Positions 6,167 to 15,040 are shown, counted from the stretch's first letter. The stretch: DNA of 35,984 nt from Thiotrichaceae bacterium (GCA_015490895.1 WFWY01000022.1:1-35984), one strand, 5' to 3'. Numbers and translations are program-made. Notes: generated from the letters alone by a model not told the origin.

Positions 6167-8755
6167 TTACTCTGTTTTGATTCCAGCACTGGTTTTTATT
6201 GCCTTCACTGTAGATTTTGGGGGAATGCGCCCTCCCAGATCCGGGGCATTGGCGTGCATCCAGCTAACGGCGCTGTCAAAATCATGTGCGATGACCTTGC
6301 CATTAAAGGTTTTATTCTCAGCAATAACAGGGACACCACTTTCGTTGGTTTCATGACAGGCTGCACATTTTAGCGGCCCACGACTGCCATCCGGATTGTA
6401 TTGTGGTGGCTGGTTATACGTGGTGGTATCAACACCTGGCGCAACAGGGTACAGGCCATGAATAGACTGATGACAAGCCTGGCACGCGAGACCTGCATGC
6501 CCCTTCGAATAACGCATCTGTGCATATTTCCCTGGCTGCGTAATGGGGAAGGCAACACCGCCCTGCCCTTCAACATAGGGTGGTGCATGACAATCTGCAC
6601 AATGAGGTACACCCGGAGATAGCCAGTAATCGCGTCCATGTGATGCCGCATCATACGGTGCAGCAACAGCACCATCTGCACCTTCTGGCAGGGTCAGTGA
6701 AGCAATATCAGCCTTGGGGTTGGTCGACAGAATCACAACATTAGCATCACCATCTTCATCCTTGTGAATCAGTGGCTTGCCATCTTTTGTGGCAATCACA
6801 GCAATATCGGCAATGACCCTGTCTCTATCCCAGACACGCAAGATATCTTTCATGTCCGCCAGTTTCGGGATAAAGGTGGAAGGTTTGGTTTTTGGATCCA
6901 TCCATTGCTCTGTCAGCTCTTTTACCGTCAGCTTCAGCGCCCTGGCAATCTCTTCCAGTGACTTGTCACGCAAGGTCTCACCTTCCTGCCAGAATGCCTG
7001 CGTAATATTGTCATGCTGATACAGTATACGACTAAGTTCATTATGACAGTTGGTACACCACAACCCCTTGGCTTCCCCGCCCGTTCCAATCTGGGAGATG
7101 TTGCTTTGCAGCCACTTACCGATTGCATTTAAGTGTTCTGGTGTTTCTGCACCATCCCGATCCTTGTTTGGGTTGGAATGCACATCACGGCCCACATAAC
7201 AGCCTCCTGCAGAGTCACGGTTATCAGTGAGCGCATATGTGTTTTTACCTTCTGGAGTAATGGGGTAGCCTTCCATATTATGATCCATACGGTGAGCAGG
7301 ATGACACCCCTGGCAGGTGCCGGTACGGCCTTTTGAATCCGACAGGGAGCGAACTTGCAGGTGCCCACGGTGCATGGCCTGACTCAAGGGTTCCAGTGGC
7401 GTATCACCTTGCATCTTTTTACCCGTGACGGCCTCTGCCGTACCCCTGGAAACCAGCGCACCAATGACATTGTCGGCATGGCATTTTTGACACAGGATGG
7501 GGTCGCGCCCCAGACGGTTGGAGGTGGATCGGCTGTTACTGTCATAATCTTTCAGGAAAGTGGTGCCAAACTTGCCATCGTGTAACTGCAATACCGATAC
7601 CGAAGTGGCTTTCAGGTTTGCAATCCAGTCACTGGCACCCAGGCTTTTCCAGAAGGCTTTTTCTGCCTTGTACAAGGTATGTTTTTTCCCATTGGCATTT
7701 TCATTGGAGTGGCAATTCGCACAGTTTGGAACATCAATCGGGTTGGTGCCGGTAAAACTGATAGGCTTGCCACTATGGCTGTCAAGCACAGGTTTACCCG
7801 TAGTAGCATCCATCAGGTCAACCTTCGCCATCTGGAAGGGGCTGATTTCAGACTCAACCAGTTCCAACGGGTTTTTGCCAACCTGACTATCCATAAACGG
7901 AGTCAACGGCAACCCCAATGCCTCCCAGATACCGGGGTGTGTGAGCATAATGGGCACATTGTCCAGTACTGGCGATTTGGTATACACAATCGTTCCGGTA
8001 TGAGAGGAGTAACGCATATGGCCATCATTTAGCGGGTCTCCCGTGGGGCCATGATCGACCGGTATCTTTAATTGAATACCCACATATTTTTTATCTGCAT
8101 CTTTACTGGTGCCTTTGGCATTGCCCCCTTCCAGATCATCATAGATATACAAGTGGGTAAAATAGGCATTACCGACATTTTCGCCATCTTCATACTTGCC
8201 ATTGTTATTCAAGTCATAAGGTACGCGCCAGTAATTGAGTTTGACACCTTCCGAATAAGAATTCCCGACATGGCTATAATGAAGCTTCATGCGCTTGTCA
8301 CCATCTACCAGTACTCGGGGATCCTTTTCATCCGCACCCAGCAGGACAGGCAGAGTGTTCTTGTCTGTCGCCGTTTTGATAACCTGGCTCTGAATAGAGT
8401 TGTAGGGAGGAAGAATACAACAATACGTAAAATCAAAGCCGGTACAATGCATGCCCAGTTCATAATTGATCGTGATATTGTAATCATTAATGGGTTTGCG
8501 TTCAGACTCCGTCAGCTTCCTGATGATATTCAACGGTTTTTTTACCGGCGAGGCAGCCGCTGTTGAGGCATCAGTCGCAGGGGCGGCATCCGCTATCGCT
8601 GTTTCCACTGCTTCTGCTTTATGCGTTTCAGCGGACTCTTCAGCGCTTAACGAAAAGCTGGCTGTTGCGGCAGCAATAGCTACCACTAACGCCACTCTAT
8701 ACCGGGCGCTACCTGAAGCATGAGAATAAAGTGGAAAATCCTGTTTTTGGGTCAT
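6167..8755 (-). CDS. Seven-haem secreted c-type cytochrome of unknown role
   Basis: Probably a periplasmic or surface electron carrier. The 862-aa product has an N-terminal signal peptide (hydrophobic core VALVVAIAAATASFSLSA, cleavage near residue 38) and seven CXXCH haem-attachment motifs at C345, C422, C481, C567, C719, C758 and C797. Before the haems lies a domain of about 250 residues opening with GMHCTGFDFTYCC (101-113), rich in Cys and His but without CXXCH, and an EF-hand-like DLNNNGKYEDGE (181-192). I chose ATG 8755 because GGAGG lies seven bases upstream; a TTG at 8818 adds no supported sequence. It is downstream of the oxidase, cytochrome c4 and copper-ATPase genes on the same strand. 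I do not recognise a characterised homologue. Confidence 0.9.
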   Translation of the reverse strand: MTQKQDFPLYSHASGSARYRVALVVAIAAATASFSLSAEESAETHKAEAVETAIADAAPATDASTAAASPVKKPLNIIRKLTESERKPINDYNITINYELGMHCTGFDFTYCCILPPYNSIQSQVIKTATDKNTLPVLLGADEKDPRVLVDGDKRMKLHYSHVGNSYSEGVKLNYWRVPYDLNNNGKYEDGENVGNAYFTHLYIYDDLEGGNAKGTSKDADKKYVGIQLKIPVDHGPTGDPLNDGHMRYSSHTGTIVYTKSPVLDNVPIMLTHPGIWEALGLPLTPFMDSQVGKNPLELVESEISPFQMAKVDLMDATTGKPVLDSHSGKPISFTGTNPIDVPNCANCHSNENANGKKHTLYKAEKAFWKSLGASDWIANLKATSVSVLQLHDGKFGTTFLKDYDSNSRSTSNRLGRDPILCQKCHADNVIGALVSRGTAEAVTGKKMQGDTPLEPLSQAMHRGHLQVRSLSDSKGRTGTCQGCHPAHRMDHNMEGYPITPEGKNTYALTDNRDSAGGCYVGRDVHSNPNKDRDGAETPEHLNAIGKWLQSNISQIGTGGEAKGLWCTNCHNELSRILYQHDNITQAFWQEGETLRDKSLEEIARALKLTVKELTEQWMDPKTKPSTFIPKLADMKDILRVWDRDRVIADIAVIATKDGKPLIHKDEDGDANVVILSTNPKADIASLTLPEGADGAVAAPYDAASHGRDYWLSPGVPHCADCHAPPYVEGQGGVAFPITQPGKYAQMRYSKGHAGLACQACHQSIHGLYPVAPGVDTTTYNQPPQYNPDGSRGPLKCAACHETNESGVPVIAENKTFNGKVIAHDFDSAVSWMHANAPDLGGRIPPKSTVKAIKTSAGIKTE

Positions 8756-8814
8756 TATCTTTCCTCCAAGATAAGATACACGACGAACACCGATTGATGT
8801 GCCGGAGAAGGGTA

Positions 8815-8955
8815 TCAATCACGCAGAGCCACACAGCTTCGCCGAGTATCGCAACCTGACATCTCCCCGTCCTTAACATAGGTAAAGAAAGGGCTATTTA
8901 TTAATGCCAAAGTAATTGCCGGGCGACATACCGGAGGAGTTAAAAGGGTTTTCAT
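8815..8955 (-). CDS. Possible 46-aa peptide overlapping the copper-ATPase stop
   Basis: An ATG overlaps the stop of the upstream ATPase gene as ATGA, the arrangement usual for coupled genes, and opens a 46-codon frame starting MKTLLTPPVCRPAITLALIN with three Cys residues. In cbb3 operons a small ccoS gene often follows ccoI, but this peptide lacks the clear membrane helix of CcoS. It may be chance. Otherwise the 196 bases between the ATPase and the cytochrome gene show only the ribosome-binding site of the latter. Confidence 0.2.
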   Translation of the reverse strand: MKTLLTPPVCRPAITLALINSPFFTYVKDGEMSGCDTRRSCVALRD

Positions 8956-11453
8956 TGGACAGACTCCCTGACTCGGTGCAAACGCAGTGAGTTCAAAATT
9001 ACTACAAAAGAACTGAGTGACATTCCAATGGCCGCCATCCAGGGCGTAACAAAGCCCATCGCAGCAGCGGGAACTGCAAGTACATTGTAGAGAATGGCCC
9101 AGGAGAGGTTTTGCAAAATAATGCGCCGGGTTTTTCGCATAAAGTGAATGGCACCTGCCAGATCGCAGTAATCGTGCCGCAGAATCATCAGATCACTGTG
9201 ACTCTGGGCCAGGTCTGTTGCTTCGCTAAATGTCATGGAGACATTGGCCGCTGCCAGTGTTGGCGCGTCATTGATGCCATCACCCAGCATAAGTACCCGG
9301 TGTCCCTGTTGCTGATACTGTTGTAACCAGCTCAGTTTTTGCTGTGGCGACAGGCCTCCATAGGCTTCTGTTATACCGAGAACGGACGCTATCGCACTAA
9401 CGCTTTGTGGGTGGTCTCCACTGAGAATGACGCTGTTTTTAATGGATGTCAGTGATGCTATTGACTCCAGAAAGGGATGAATACCTTCGCGTAACGGGTC
9501 TGTCAGACACAGTATTGCCTGAACACCTGTCTCATTGCCCAGGTACAGGATGCTCATCCCCTGCTGTCGCAGTGTTTCTATCTGTATCCTGTTTTTTTCG
9601 TGTAAAGTGGATTGCCCAACAAAGGTTTCGTTCCCCAGTCTCCAGTGATGATGGTTGAAAACAGCTTCTATGCCCTGCCCCGGGTGGTTTTTCAGTTGTG
9701 CAACGTGTGTCTCTGGCAAGTCGCTGGCAGCTTCACGAATGGCTATGGCAAAAGGGTGCTCTGAGTGCTGCTCCATACTGCTTGCCAGAGAAAGATACTG
9801 TGCTTCAGTCTCGTTACGCCGGCCACCATGAGTACTATCAATTACGATCACCCTGGCCAGTTTGGGTTTGCCCTGGGTTAATGTGCCGGTCTTGTCAAAG
9901 ACCACCGTATCAATATGGCTTATTTCCTCAATCGCGGACATACGCAAGGCCGTTACATGAAAATGCGCCAGACCTCCCGCACACAGAGACAGGGCAACCG
10001 GAGCAGCAAGTGCCAGGGCACAGGGGCAGGTAACAATCAGCACAGACACCATATGAGCGATGGCATAGTGAGGATCAACCCATAGCCAATACAGAAACGT
10101 CAGCGTCGCAATCAGTAAAATGGCTGCAACGAATTTTCCGGCAACTTGTTCCGCAATATCGACATAATAGGGTTTATCGTTGACACTTTGTTGAGCCAGC
10201 TGCTGGATTTTCCCCAGTGTTGAATGACGACTGGGGCGCTGTACCTCGATCTCCACCGGCTGCTCAACTGTGATTGACCCGCCCATAATGTTGTCGCCCA
10301 AAACATGCTGAACGGGATGTGCTTCTCCACTGATCAGGGACTCGTCAAAACGGCTTTGTGCGCTACATAGCACACCATCCACAGGAACTGTTTCGCCCGG
10401 TGATAGCTGTATCCTGTCACCGGGCTGCAACTCGATCACCGCTATTTCTTCCAGGGTCTGAGTACCCTGAATAATTTTCCGGGCAGTTGCAGGGATAATT
10501 TTTGCGGTACGATCCAGCAAAGCCGTTGCTGACATGCGTGCCCGTAATTCCACATAACGAGCAACCAGAATAAACAGCACAAACATGGCGATGGATTCAT
10601 AATATACCTCGCCTGTACCCGTGATGGTAGCATGCAAGCTCCCTAGCCATGCCACCAGTAGCCCCAGTGCCACAGGGACATCCATCCCCAGCGTTCTGTT
10701 ACGAAGATCGCGCCAGGCATTGCGAAAAAACAGTTGTCCCGGATAAGCTAGAATCACACCTGTCGCCAATAAACTGCTCCAGCGAGATAGCGTTATCCAT
10801 AACGGATATTCGCCTACATCATTGGCTGCTCCAAAAAAATAGCTGCCAATCGCGGTTTGCATCACCATCATGCCGAGAATAATGGCAAAAAGTATACGCT
10901 TGATACTACGCTGCTCCTGTTCGCGATTCAGGGCTTCCCGGTATTGGGGGTCAAAAGGATGGGCGCGATAGCCAATGTGATGAATGGCTTCAAGAAGCGT
11001 ACTCAGGGAAGTTTTTCCAGAATCCCAGCGCACCTTGAGTTGCTGCCCGGTGTAATCGGCCTGCACCTCCAGTACACCTTCAAGCTGTCGTAGTGTCCGT
11101 TCATTAAGCCACATACAGGCGGCACATCGAATTTCTTCCAGAATCAGCCAGGCTTCCTTGCAGACTTTTCCCTCTTCTTCACAGGTACGAACAAAATCTC
11201 GCTGTATTTCTGGTTTGTCGTAGAGCTTTAGCTGTTTTACCAGATGTTGTGGGGAGGCTACTCCGGTAGTTGCTGTTTTTCCGGTGACTTCACGATAATG
11301 ATAGTAGTCTTCATTACCCGATGAGACGATAGCATGACACACAGCTTTACAACCCTGACAACAAAAAGATTGTACCTTGCCAAATACCTTGAGTGTCGAT
11401 GGGTGCTCTTCCAGAACAGGCAGATTACAATGAAAGCAGTGTTGATCTGACAT
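8952..11453 (-). CDS. FixI/CcoI-type copper-transporting P1B ATPase
   Basis: Exports copper to the periplasmic side, in this family to supply copper-containing oxidases. Starting at ATG 11453 (833 aa), the order is: an N-terminal Cys-rich domain (CFHC at 6-9, CCQGC at 31-35), a heavy-metal-binding fold with CAAC (110-113), membrane helices, the actuator loop with ESLISGE, the ion-site CPC (476-478), the phosphorylation motif DKTGT (Asp520), the HP dipeptide at 566-567 and GDGINDAP (724-731). The double N-terminal Cys domain is typical of FixI/CcoI. The frame is open to an ATG at 11531, but that extension contains a 10-base tandem duplication and looks non-coding. It follows cytochrome c4 closely, so it probably serves the adjacent ba3 oxidase. 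Confidence 0.93.
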   Translation of the reverse strand: MSDQHCFHCNLPVLEEHPSTLKVFGKVQSFCCQGCKAVCHAIVSSGNEDYYHYREVTGKTATTGVASPQHLVKQLKLYDKPEIQRDFVRTCEEEGKVCKEAWLILEEIRCAACMWLNERTLRQLEGVLEVQADYTGQQLKVRWDSGKTSLSTLLEAIHHIGYRAHPFDPQYREALNREQEQRSIKRILFAIILGMMVMQTAIGSYFFGAANDVGEYPLWITLSRWSSLLATGVILAYPGQLFFRNAWRDLRNRTLGMDVPVALGLLVAWLGSLHATITGTGEVYYESIAMFVLFILVARYVELRARMSATALLDRTAKIIPATARKIIQGTQTLEEIAVIELQPGDRIQLSPGETVPVDGVLCSAQSRFDESLISGEAHPVQHVLGDNIMGGSITVEQPVEIEVQRPSRHSTLGKIQQLAQQSVNDKPYYVDIAEQVAGKFVAAILLIATLTFLYWLWVDPHYAIAHMVSVLIVTCPCALALAAPVALSLCAGGLAHFHVTALRMSAIEEISHIDTVVFDKTGTLTQGKPKLARVIVIDSTHGGRRNETEAQYLSLASSMEQHSEHPFAIAIREAASDLPETHVAQLKNHPGQGIEAVFNHHHWRLGNETFVGQSTLHEKNRIQIETLRQQGMSILYLGNETGVQAILCLTDPLREGIHPFLESIASLTSIKNSVILSGDHPQSVSAIASVLGITEAYGGLSPQQKLSWLQQYQQQGHRVLMLGDGINDAPTLAAANVSMTFSEATDLAQSHSDLMILRHDYCDLAGAIHFMRKTRRIILQNLSWAILYNVLAVPAAAMGFVTPWMAAIGMSLSSFVVILNSLRLHRVRESVQ

Positions 11454-11501
11454 ATCTGATTTGTGAAAGCTAAATACCCTGCCTTTCAAATCCCCAATTC
11501 C

Positions 11502-11521
11502 GAAGCTATCTGAAGCTATCT
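11502..11521. repeat. Tandem duplication of a 10-base unit
   Basis: GAAGCTATCT occurs twice in succession, followed by an inverted echo (GAGATAGC). It lies between cytochrome c4 and the ATPase, in the part of the frame I treat as upstream of the ATPase start. Confidence 0.7.
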
Positions 11522-11551
11522 GAGATAGCATGTTGTGAGAGATACAAGAGC

Positions 11552-12241
11552 CTACTTAGTTCCAAGGGAAGCATAATAATCGGCCAGTTCATTGATCTCC
11601 TGGTCACTTAAGGCACTGGCAATAATTCGCATCCGGTTATAAATATCGTTGGCACGGGTACCTGATTTAAATGTCCGCATAATGGTCACAAAATAACTGG
11701 GATTTTGTCCTGCCAGTGCGGGCACATCTACAGTAGCGCCTTCGCCCTTATCACCATGACAGGTCGCACAAGGGGGGAGCAGGCGATCACCGTCTCCCTT
11801 TCTGGCCAGCCGGATAGCCGTTTCTGTCACTGTTTTGCCTGTTTTTGCCGTCGGCAGGCTTTGTTGAGAATAGTAGACGGCAAGGTTTGCCATGTCCTGT
11901 CTGGACAAGGTCGTCGCAAAATTCTGCATAATACCGTGACCACGCGTATTATCCTTGTAATCCATCAACTGTTTATATGTTGCCCCGGCAGGTTGTCCAG
12001 ATAACGAGGGGAAGTTCTCTGCAAGTGTCGCTGTACCATCTTTGCCATGACAGCTACTACATACCTCAGCCGTTTGCTTGCCCTTCTCACTGTCTGCAAA
12101 TTTGATCAGATCACGTGTTGCCTTATCCCATACAACCTGTGAAGAAGCTGCCGCAAAGGCACTGCTACTGATTCCCAGGCCCAGCACAACCGTCACCACC
12201 GTACAGGTGTTTTTCATCGTCTTCAGCATCGTATTTTTCAT
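11552..12241 (-). CDS. Dihaem cytochrome c4-type protein
   Basis: A periplasmic electron carrier with two class-I cytochrome c domains, a likely direct donor to the oxidase encoded just upstream. The 229-aa precursor has a signal peptide ending AFA (residue 30), CSSCH at 61-65 with distal Met near 105 (GIMQNFA), and CATCH at 158-162 with distal Met near 204 (NRMRIIA). The duplicated YKQLMDYK.../YFVTIMRTFK... halves are the c4 pattern. I chose ATG 12241 because GGAG is nine bases upstream; a longer in-frame start would overlap the oxidase gene. The ATG lies two bases after the oxidase stop, so the genes are probably coupled. Confidence 0.93.
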   Translation of the reverse strand: MKNTMLKTMKNTCTVVTVVLGLGISSSAFAAASSQVVWDKATRDLIKFADSEKGKQTAEVCSSCHGKDGTATLAENFPSLSGQPAGATYKQLMDYKDNTRGHGIMQNFATTLSRQDMANLAVYYSQQSLPTAKTGKTVTETAIRLARKGDGDRLLPPCATCHGDKGEGATVDVPALAGQNPSYFVTIMRTFKSGTRANDIYNRMRIIASALSDQEINELADYYASLGTK

Positions 12242-12243
12242 CG

Positions 12244-13881
12244 TTATATACTCCAGGGGAATGTGCCATGCGTTTCCATCAGGAAAAACTGCACGATGGG
12301 ATATCCATAACTGGCAACCATATAAACCGCGATAACCGCTGTCCAAAAACCAAACCCGTTTAACAAGCCCGGCAACTTTAATACGGGATGAAGGGGTTGT
12401 GCATATTCCATTACCGGCCTTTGCACCGCCTTATTCTGAAAATGACTGAAGAATAAATTAATGATCAATAACAGTGCCGAAATAAACAGGATCACGCCAC
12501 CGACCAGCATTGCTGTTTCATACGGAACCCAGGGTGCCGTAAATTCTTCACTATAAGGCGGAGCCCCAATGCGCCGTGGCTGGCCAATCAGTCCCAGAAT
12601 GTGCCAGGGCAAGGTCAGTACTAACATGCCGATAAACCAGAGCCATAGCTGAAGACGTGCCATTTTTATCGAATACAGCGGCCTGCCAGTCAAACTCGGC
12701 CACATATAATAAGCGATCGCAAAATACATGATGACAGTAGTACCCGCGAAAATCAGGTGGAAATGTCCGGTAATCCACTGGGTATTGTGTACTGCCACAT
12801 CCATCGAATAGGCCGCATTCACCAGGCCACCCCAGCCTCCTACGGTCAACATTAACAGCGATAAACCACCTGCCAGCACCATGGGATTATCCCAGTTTAA
12901 TGCCTTGATCCATCCAAACAGTCCCTTTCCACCACGCAAACGACCGGCAACCTCCATGGAAGCAATCACTGTAAAACCGGTAATCAGAGTAGGAATAGCA
13001 ACCATGAAGGTGCCAATCATATGAACAAATTTCCAGCCATCAGACTGCATGGGATCAACATATAAATGATGCATGCCAATCGGGACACTGAAAACCAGCA
13101 ACATAAGTATGGCAATACGCGAAAACTCATCGCTAAACAGTGCCCCACCTGCTGCTTTGGGTACCAGTGTATAAAAAGCGATGTAGGCCGGTATTAACCA
13201 GAAATAAACGATTGCGTGGAGCGTCCATGAAAACAGTGTTCGAGCCAGACCCACATCAATGGTATCAATCCAGCCCAGTGACCAGGGGATTAACTGAAAC
13301 AGCACCTCGGATGCAACCCCCAGACTGGTAATGAACCAGAGGATGGAGTTTGCTGTCATGGCATACATGGCCAGCGGTACAGGTGAACCGGGGTTCTGTT
13401 TTTTCCAGCTGCTCATGGTCATGATCATCTGTAAACACCACACCCAGGAACCGACAACCAGCAAGCTTGCGCCGATATAAAAAACAGGGTGTGCCATAAG
13501 CGGTGGGTAAAATGTATACATAACAGAGGCTTTACCGATAAACAGCATGATTGCTGCCATCGCCGTTCCACCCAGACTGATCAGAAAACCCAGCCAGCCC
13601 AGCTTGTCGCCCCCCCAAAGCGGGATATGTAAGGTGCTACGAGCAATCCAGTAACCAAACCCCATAATAAAGAAGGTTGTCAATACAAACCCCATGATCA
13701 CGCCGTGGCTGGATACGGAACGAAAGTACAACTCAATCACTTCAATTTGTGGAAAAAAACCACTACGTTCCGCTACCTGATAAACACCCATCAGAGAGGC
13801 AAGCAAAAAGGTGATAAAGGCTATCCAGATATTTGCCAGAGACAAGCGGCCTGCTTTTGAATCCATTACCTGTGTTGTCAT
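12244..13881 (-). CDS. ba3-type (B-family) haem-copper oxidase subunit I
   Basis: The catalytic subunit of a cytochrome c oxidase that reduces oxygen to water and pumps protons in the inner membrane. The 545-aa protein has 12 or more hydrophobic helices and all metal ligands: His59 and His375 for the low-spin haem, His373 for the high-spin haem, and His222, His271 and His272 for CuB, with the cross-linked Tyr226 in LHAIVYFWL. The His-x3-Tyr spacing and the LHAIVYFWLIPAY segment match the ba3/B family rather than cbb3 oxidases. It overlaps the subunit II stop by ATGA and is followed two bases later by cytochrome c4. Confidence 0.95.
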   Translation of the reverse strand: MTTQVMDSKAGRLSLANIWIAFITFLLASLMGVYQVAERSGFFPQIEVIELYFRSVSSHGVIMGFVLTTFFIMGFGYWIARSTLHIPLWGGDKLGWLGFLISLGGTAMAAIMLFIGKASVMYTFYPPLMAHPVFYIGASLLVVGSWVWCLQMIMTMSSWKKQNPGSPVPLAMYAMTANSILWFITSLGVASEVLFQLIPWSLGWIDTIDVGLARTLFSWTLHAIVYFWLIPAYIAFYTLVPKAAGGALFSDEFSRIAILMLLVFSVPIGMHHLYVDPMQSDGWKFVHMIGTFMVAIPTLITGFTVIASMEVAGRLRGGKGLFGWIKALNWDNPMVLAGGLSLLMLTVGGWGGLVNAAYSMDVAVHNTQWITGHFHLIFAGTTVIMYFAIAYYMWPSLTGRPLYSIKMARLQLWLWFIGMLVLTLPWHILGLIGQPRRIGAPPYSEEFTAPWVPYETAMLVGGVILFISALLLIINLFFSHFQNKAVQRPVMEYAQPLHPVLKLPGLLNGFGFWTAVIAVYMVASYGYPIVQFFLMETHGTFPWSI

Positions 13882-14384
13882 AGTGTGTCTCCCAGCTTGA
13901 TTTCATCTTTCGGGACAACCCATAAACGTGACCACATATAGTCATGTCCCAAACCGCAATATTCATTACAAAACATCGGAAATTTGCCCGTTTTTGGAAA
14001 TGTCGTTGTAATTTCAGAAACATAGCCGGGCACGACCATCGTATTCATATTGGTGCCCGCCGTATGCACACCATGCAACACATCCGCACTGGCAATACGA
14101 AACGTGATAGGAGTACCCACCGGCACTTTCATATCCTGCGGATAAAAGCCGTAGCGGGCAGCGACCATCGTAACCACCAGAGAGCCATCCTCTGTCTGTC
14201 TGAGGCCGAGCTTGTCCTCGGCAAATTCTGCGGACAAGTGCAGTGAGACAGAGTCTATCGTTTCAACATTACTGGGAGGAACTATATTGTGGTTAATCGC
14301 ATAGGCCGTGAGTATGCCCACCATAGCAAAAGCCATGGCCACACTGAGGATCACCCATTTTTTTTCAGTACCATCTACGTGCAT
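13878..14384 (-). CDS. ba3-type oxidase subunit II with CuA site
   Basis: Accepts electrons from cytochrome c at the binuclear CuA centre and passes them to subunit I. The 168-aa protein has one N-terminal membrane anchor (about 10-30) and a cupredoxin domain holding His104, Cys139, Glu141, Cys143, His147 and Met150 in CNEYCGLGHDYM, a complete CuA set. The short length and single anchor fit ba3 rather than aa3 subunit II. AAAGGAG lies just before the ATG and overlaps the end of the small subunit gene; its own stop overlaps the subunit I start. Confidence 0.95.
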   Translation of the reverse strand: MHVDGTEKKWVILSVAMAFAMVGILTAYAINHNIVPPSNVETIDSVSLHLSAEFAEDKLGLRQTEDGSLVVTMVAARYGFYPQDMKVPVGTPITFRIASADVLHGVHTAGTNMNTMVVPGYVSEITTTFPKTGKFPMFCNEYCGLGHDYMWSRLWVVPKDEIKLGDTL

Positions 14385-14396
14385 AACTATACTCCT

Positions 14397-14549
14397 TTAA
14401 TGTACCGGGCCATGGGGGAGGAAAAAGCCATAAAACATATAGAGCCAGCCTAAAACCATAAATACAGCATAAACCAGCAAGATAGCCCAGGTACCTCTGG
14501 GTGCTTCAGCAATCGCCTTTGCTTGCTCTTCCGGCGTGAGTTTGACCAT
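14397..14549 (-). CDS. Small single-helix ba3 oxidase subunit (IIa-like)
   Basis: A 50-aa protein beginning MVKLTPEEQAKAIAEAPRGT and continuing into one hydrophobic helix (WAILLVYAVFMVLGWLYMFY), ending FLPHGPVH. Small one-helix subunits of this kind (subunit IIa/CbaD) pack against subunit II in ba3 oxidases, where they replace a helix that aa3 subunit II carries itself. AGGAG sits seven bases before the ATG, and the stop lies 12 bases before the subunit II start, so it heads the operon. Its membership of the complex is inferred from position, size and topology. Confidence 0.85.
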   Translation of the reverse strand: MVKLTPEEQAKAIAEAPRGTWAILLVYAVFMVLGWLYMFYGFFLPHGPVH

Positions 14550-14571
14550 TCAGTTCTCCTTCCTCAGTGTT

Positions 14572-14590
14572 ATTGACTCAACCTGTCAAT
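14572..14590. promoter_or_regulatory. Inverted repeat upstream of the oxidase operon
   Basis: ATTGAC and GTCAAT form perfect 6-bp arms separated by seven bases, 23 bases before the ATG of the small oxidase subunit. The arms resemble Crp/Fnr half-sites, but the seven-base gap is three longer than the FNR type, so binding by a different regulator or no function is equally possible. Confidence 0.35.
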
Positions 14591-14868
14591 CGACATATTG
14601 GGTACTTCAGCAAGTGGGATTTGAGAAGCACCAGGGGGATACATAAAAACGCCAGACAACCTTCATTGACAACCATTTCACGTGTTTGCATCCAGGCGTC
14701 TTTCTGTCAGCTCGTTTTATGTAAGCCAGCGCTATAAACAATACTGTGCACGTACGTCCCTATTGACAAAAGCTTGTAAGCATGCACAGAATCTATCTGT
14801 CTCTGATATCTGTTTATTGTTGCTGGCTCTACAGTCATTATTTTTACACTGGAAAATGGCCAACTACC

Positions 14869-14882
14869 TTAACAAATGTTAA
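14869..14882. promoter_or_regulatory. Candidate Crp/Fnr-family operator
   Basis: TTAAC-N4-GTTAA is a perfect palindrome with the 5-4-5 geometry of FNR, FixK and DNR sites, but with TTAAC instead of TTGAT/TTGAC. It lies in the divergent region between the Fnr-like regulator and the oxidase operon, so autoregulation or oxidase control is plausible but inferred. Confidence 0.4.
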
Positions 14883-14966
14883 TAAACGCTTTATTGCAAC
14901 TACTCAGCTTGCACTCGTGTTGTTCGATTTCTGCGTTGCAAGTGCTTATTGATACTTCGCTATTTA

Positions 14967-15040
14967 ACGATTTCAATAAACTCAGATTAGGATGCTCATG
15001 GGATTTGCAGTAGCTTCTTAGCTCTCGGGCAACCTCCTGG
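14967..15040 (+). repeat. Dispersed repeat R1, copy A
   Basis: Shares the core AACGATTTCAA, then CTCATGGGATTTGCAGT, then a GCTTCTT block with the copies at 32820-32936 and, inverted, at 35757-35824. Its right end (CTCTCGGGCAACCTCC) matches the reverse complement of the terminal sequence of the other copies with changes. Non-coding. Confidence 0.65.

Noticed and set aside
14682-14882. Short plus-strand open frame in the divergent intergenic region
   Set aside because: No ribosome-binding site, no recognisable protein, and it overlaps the candidate operator; treated as chance.
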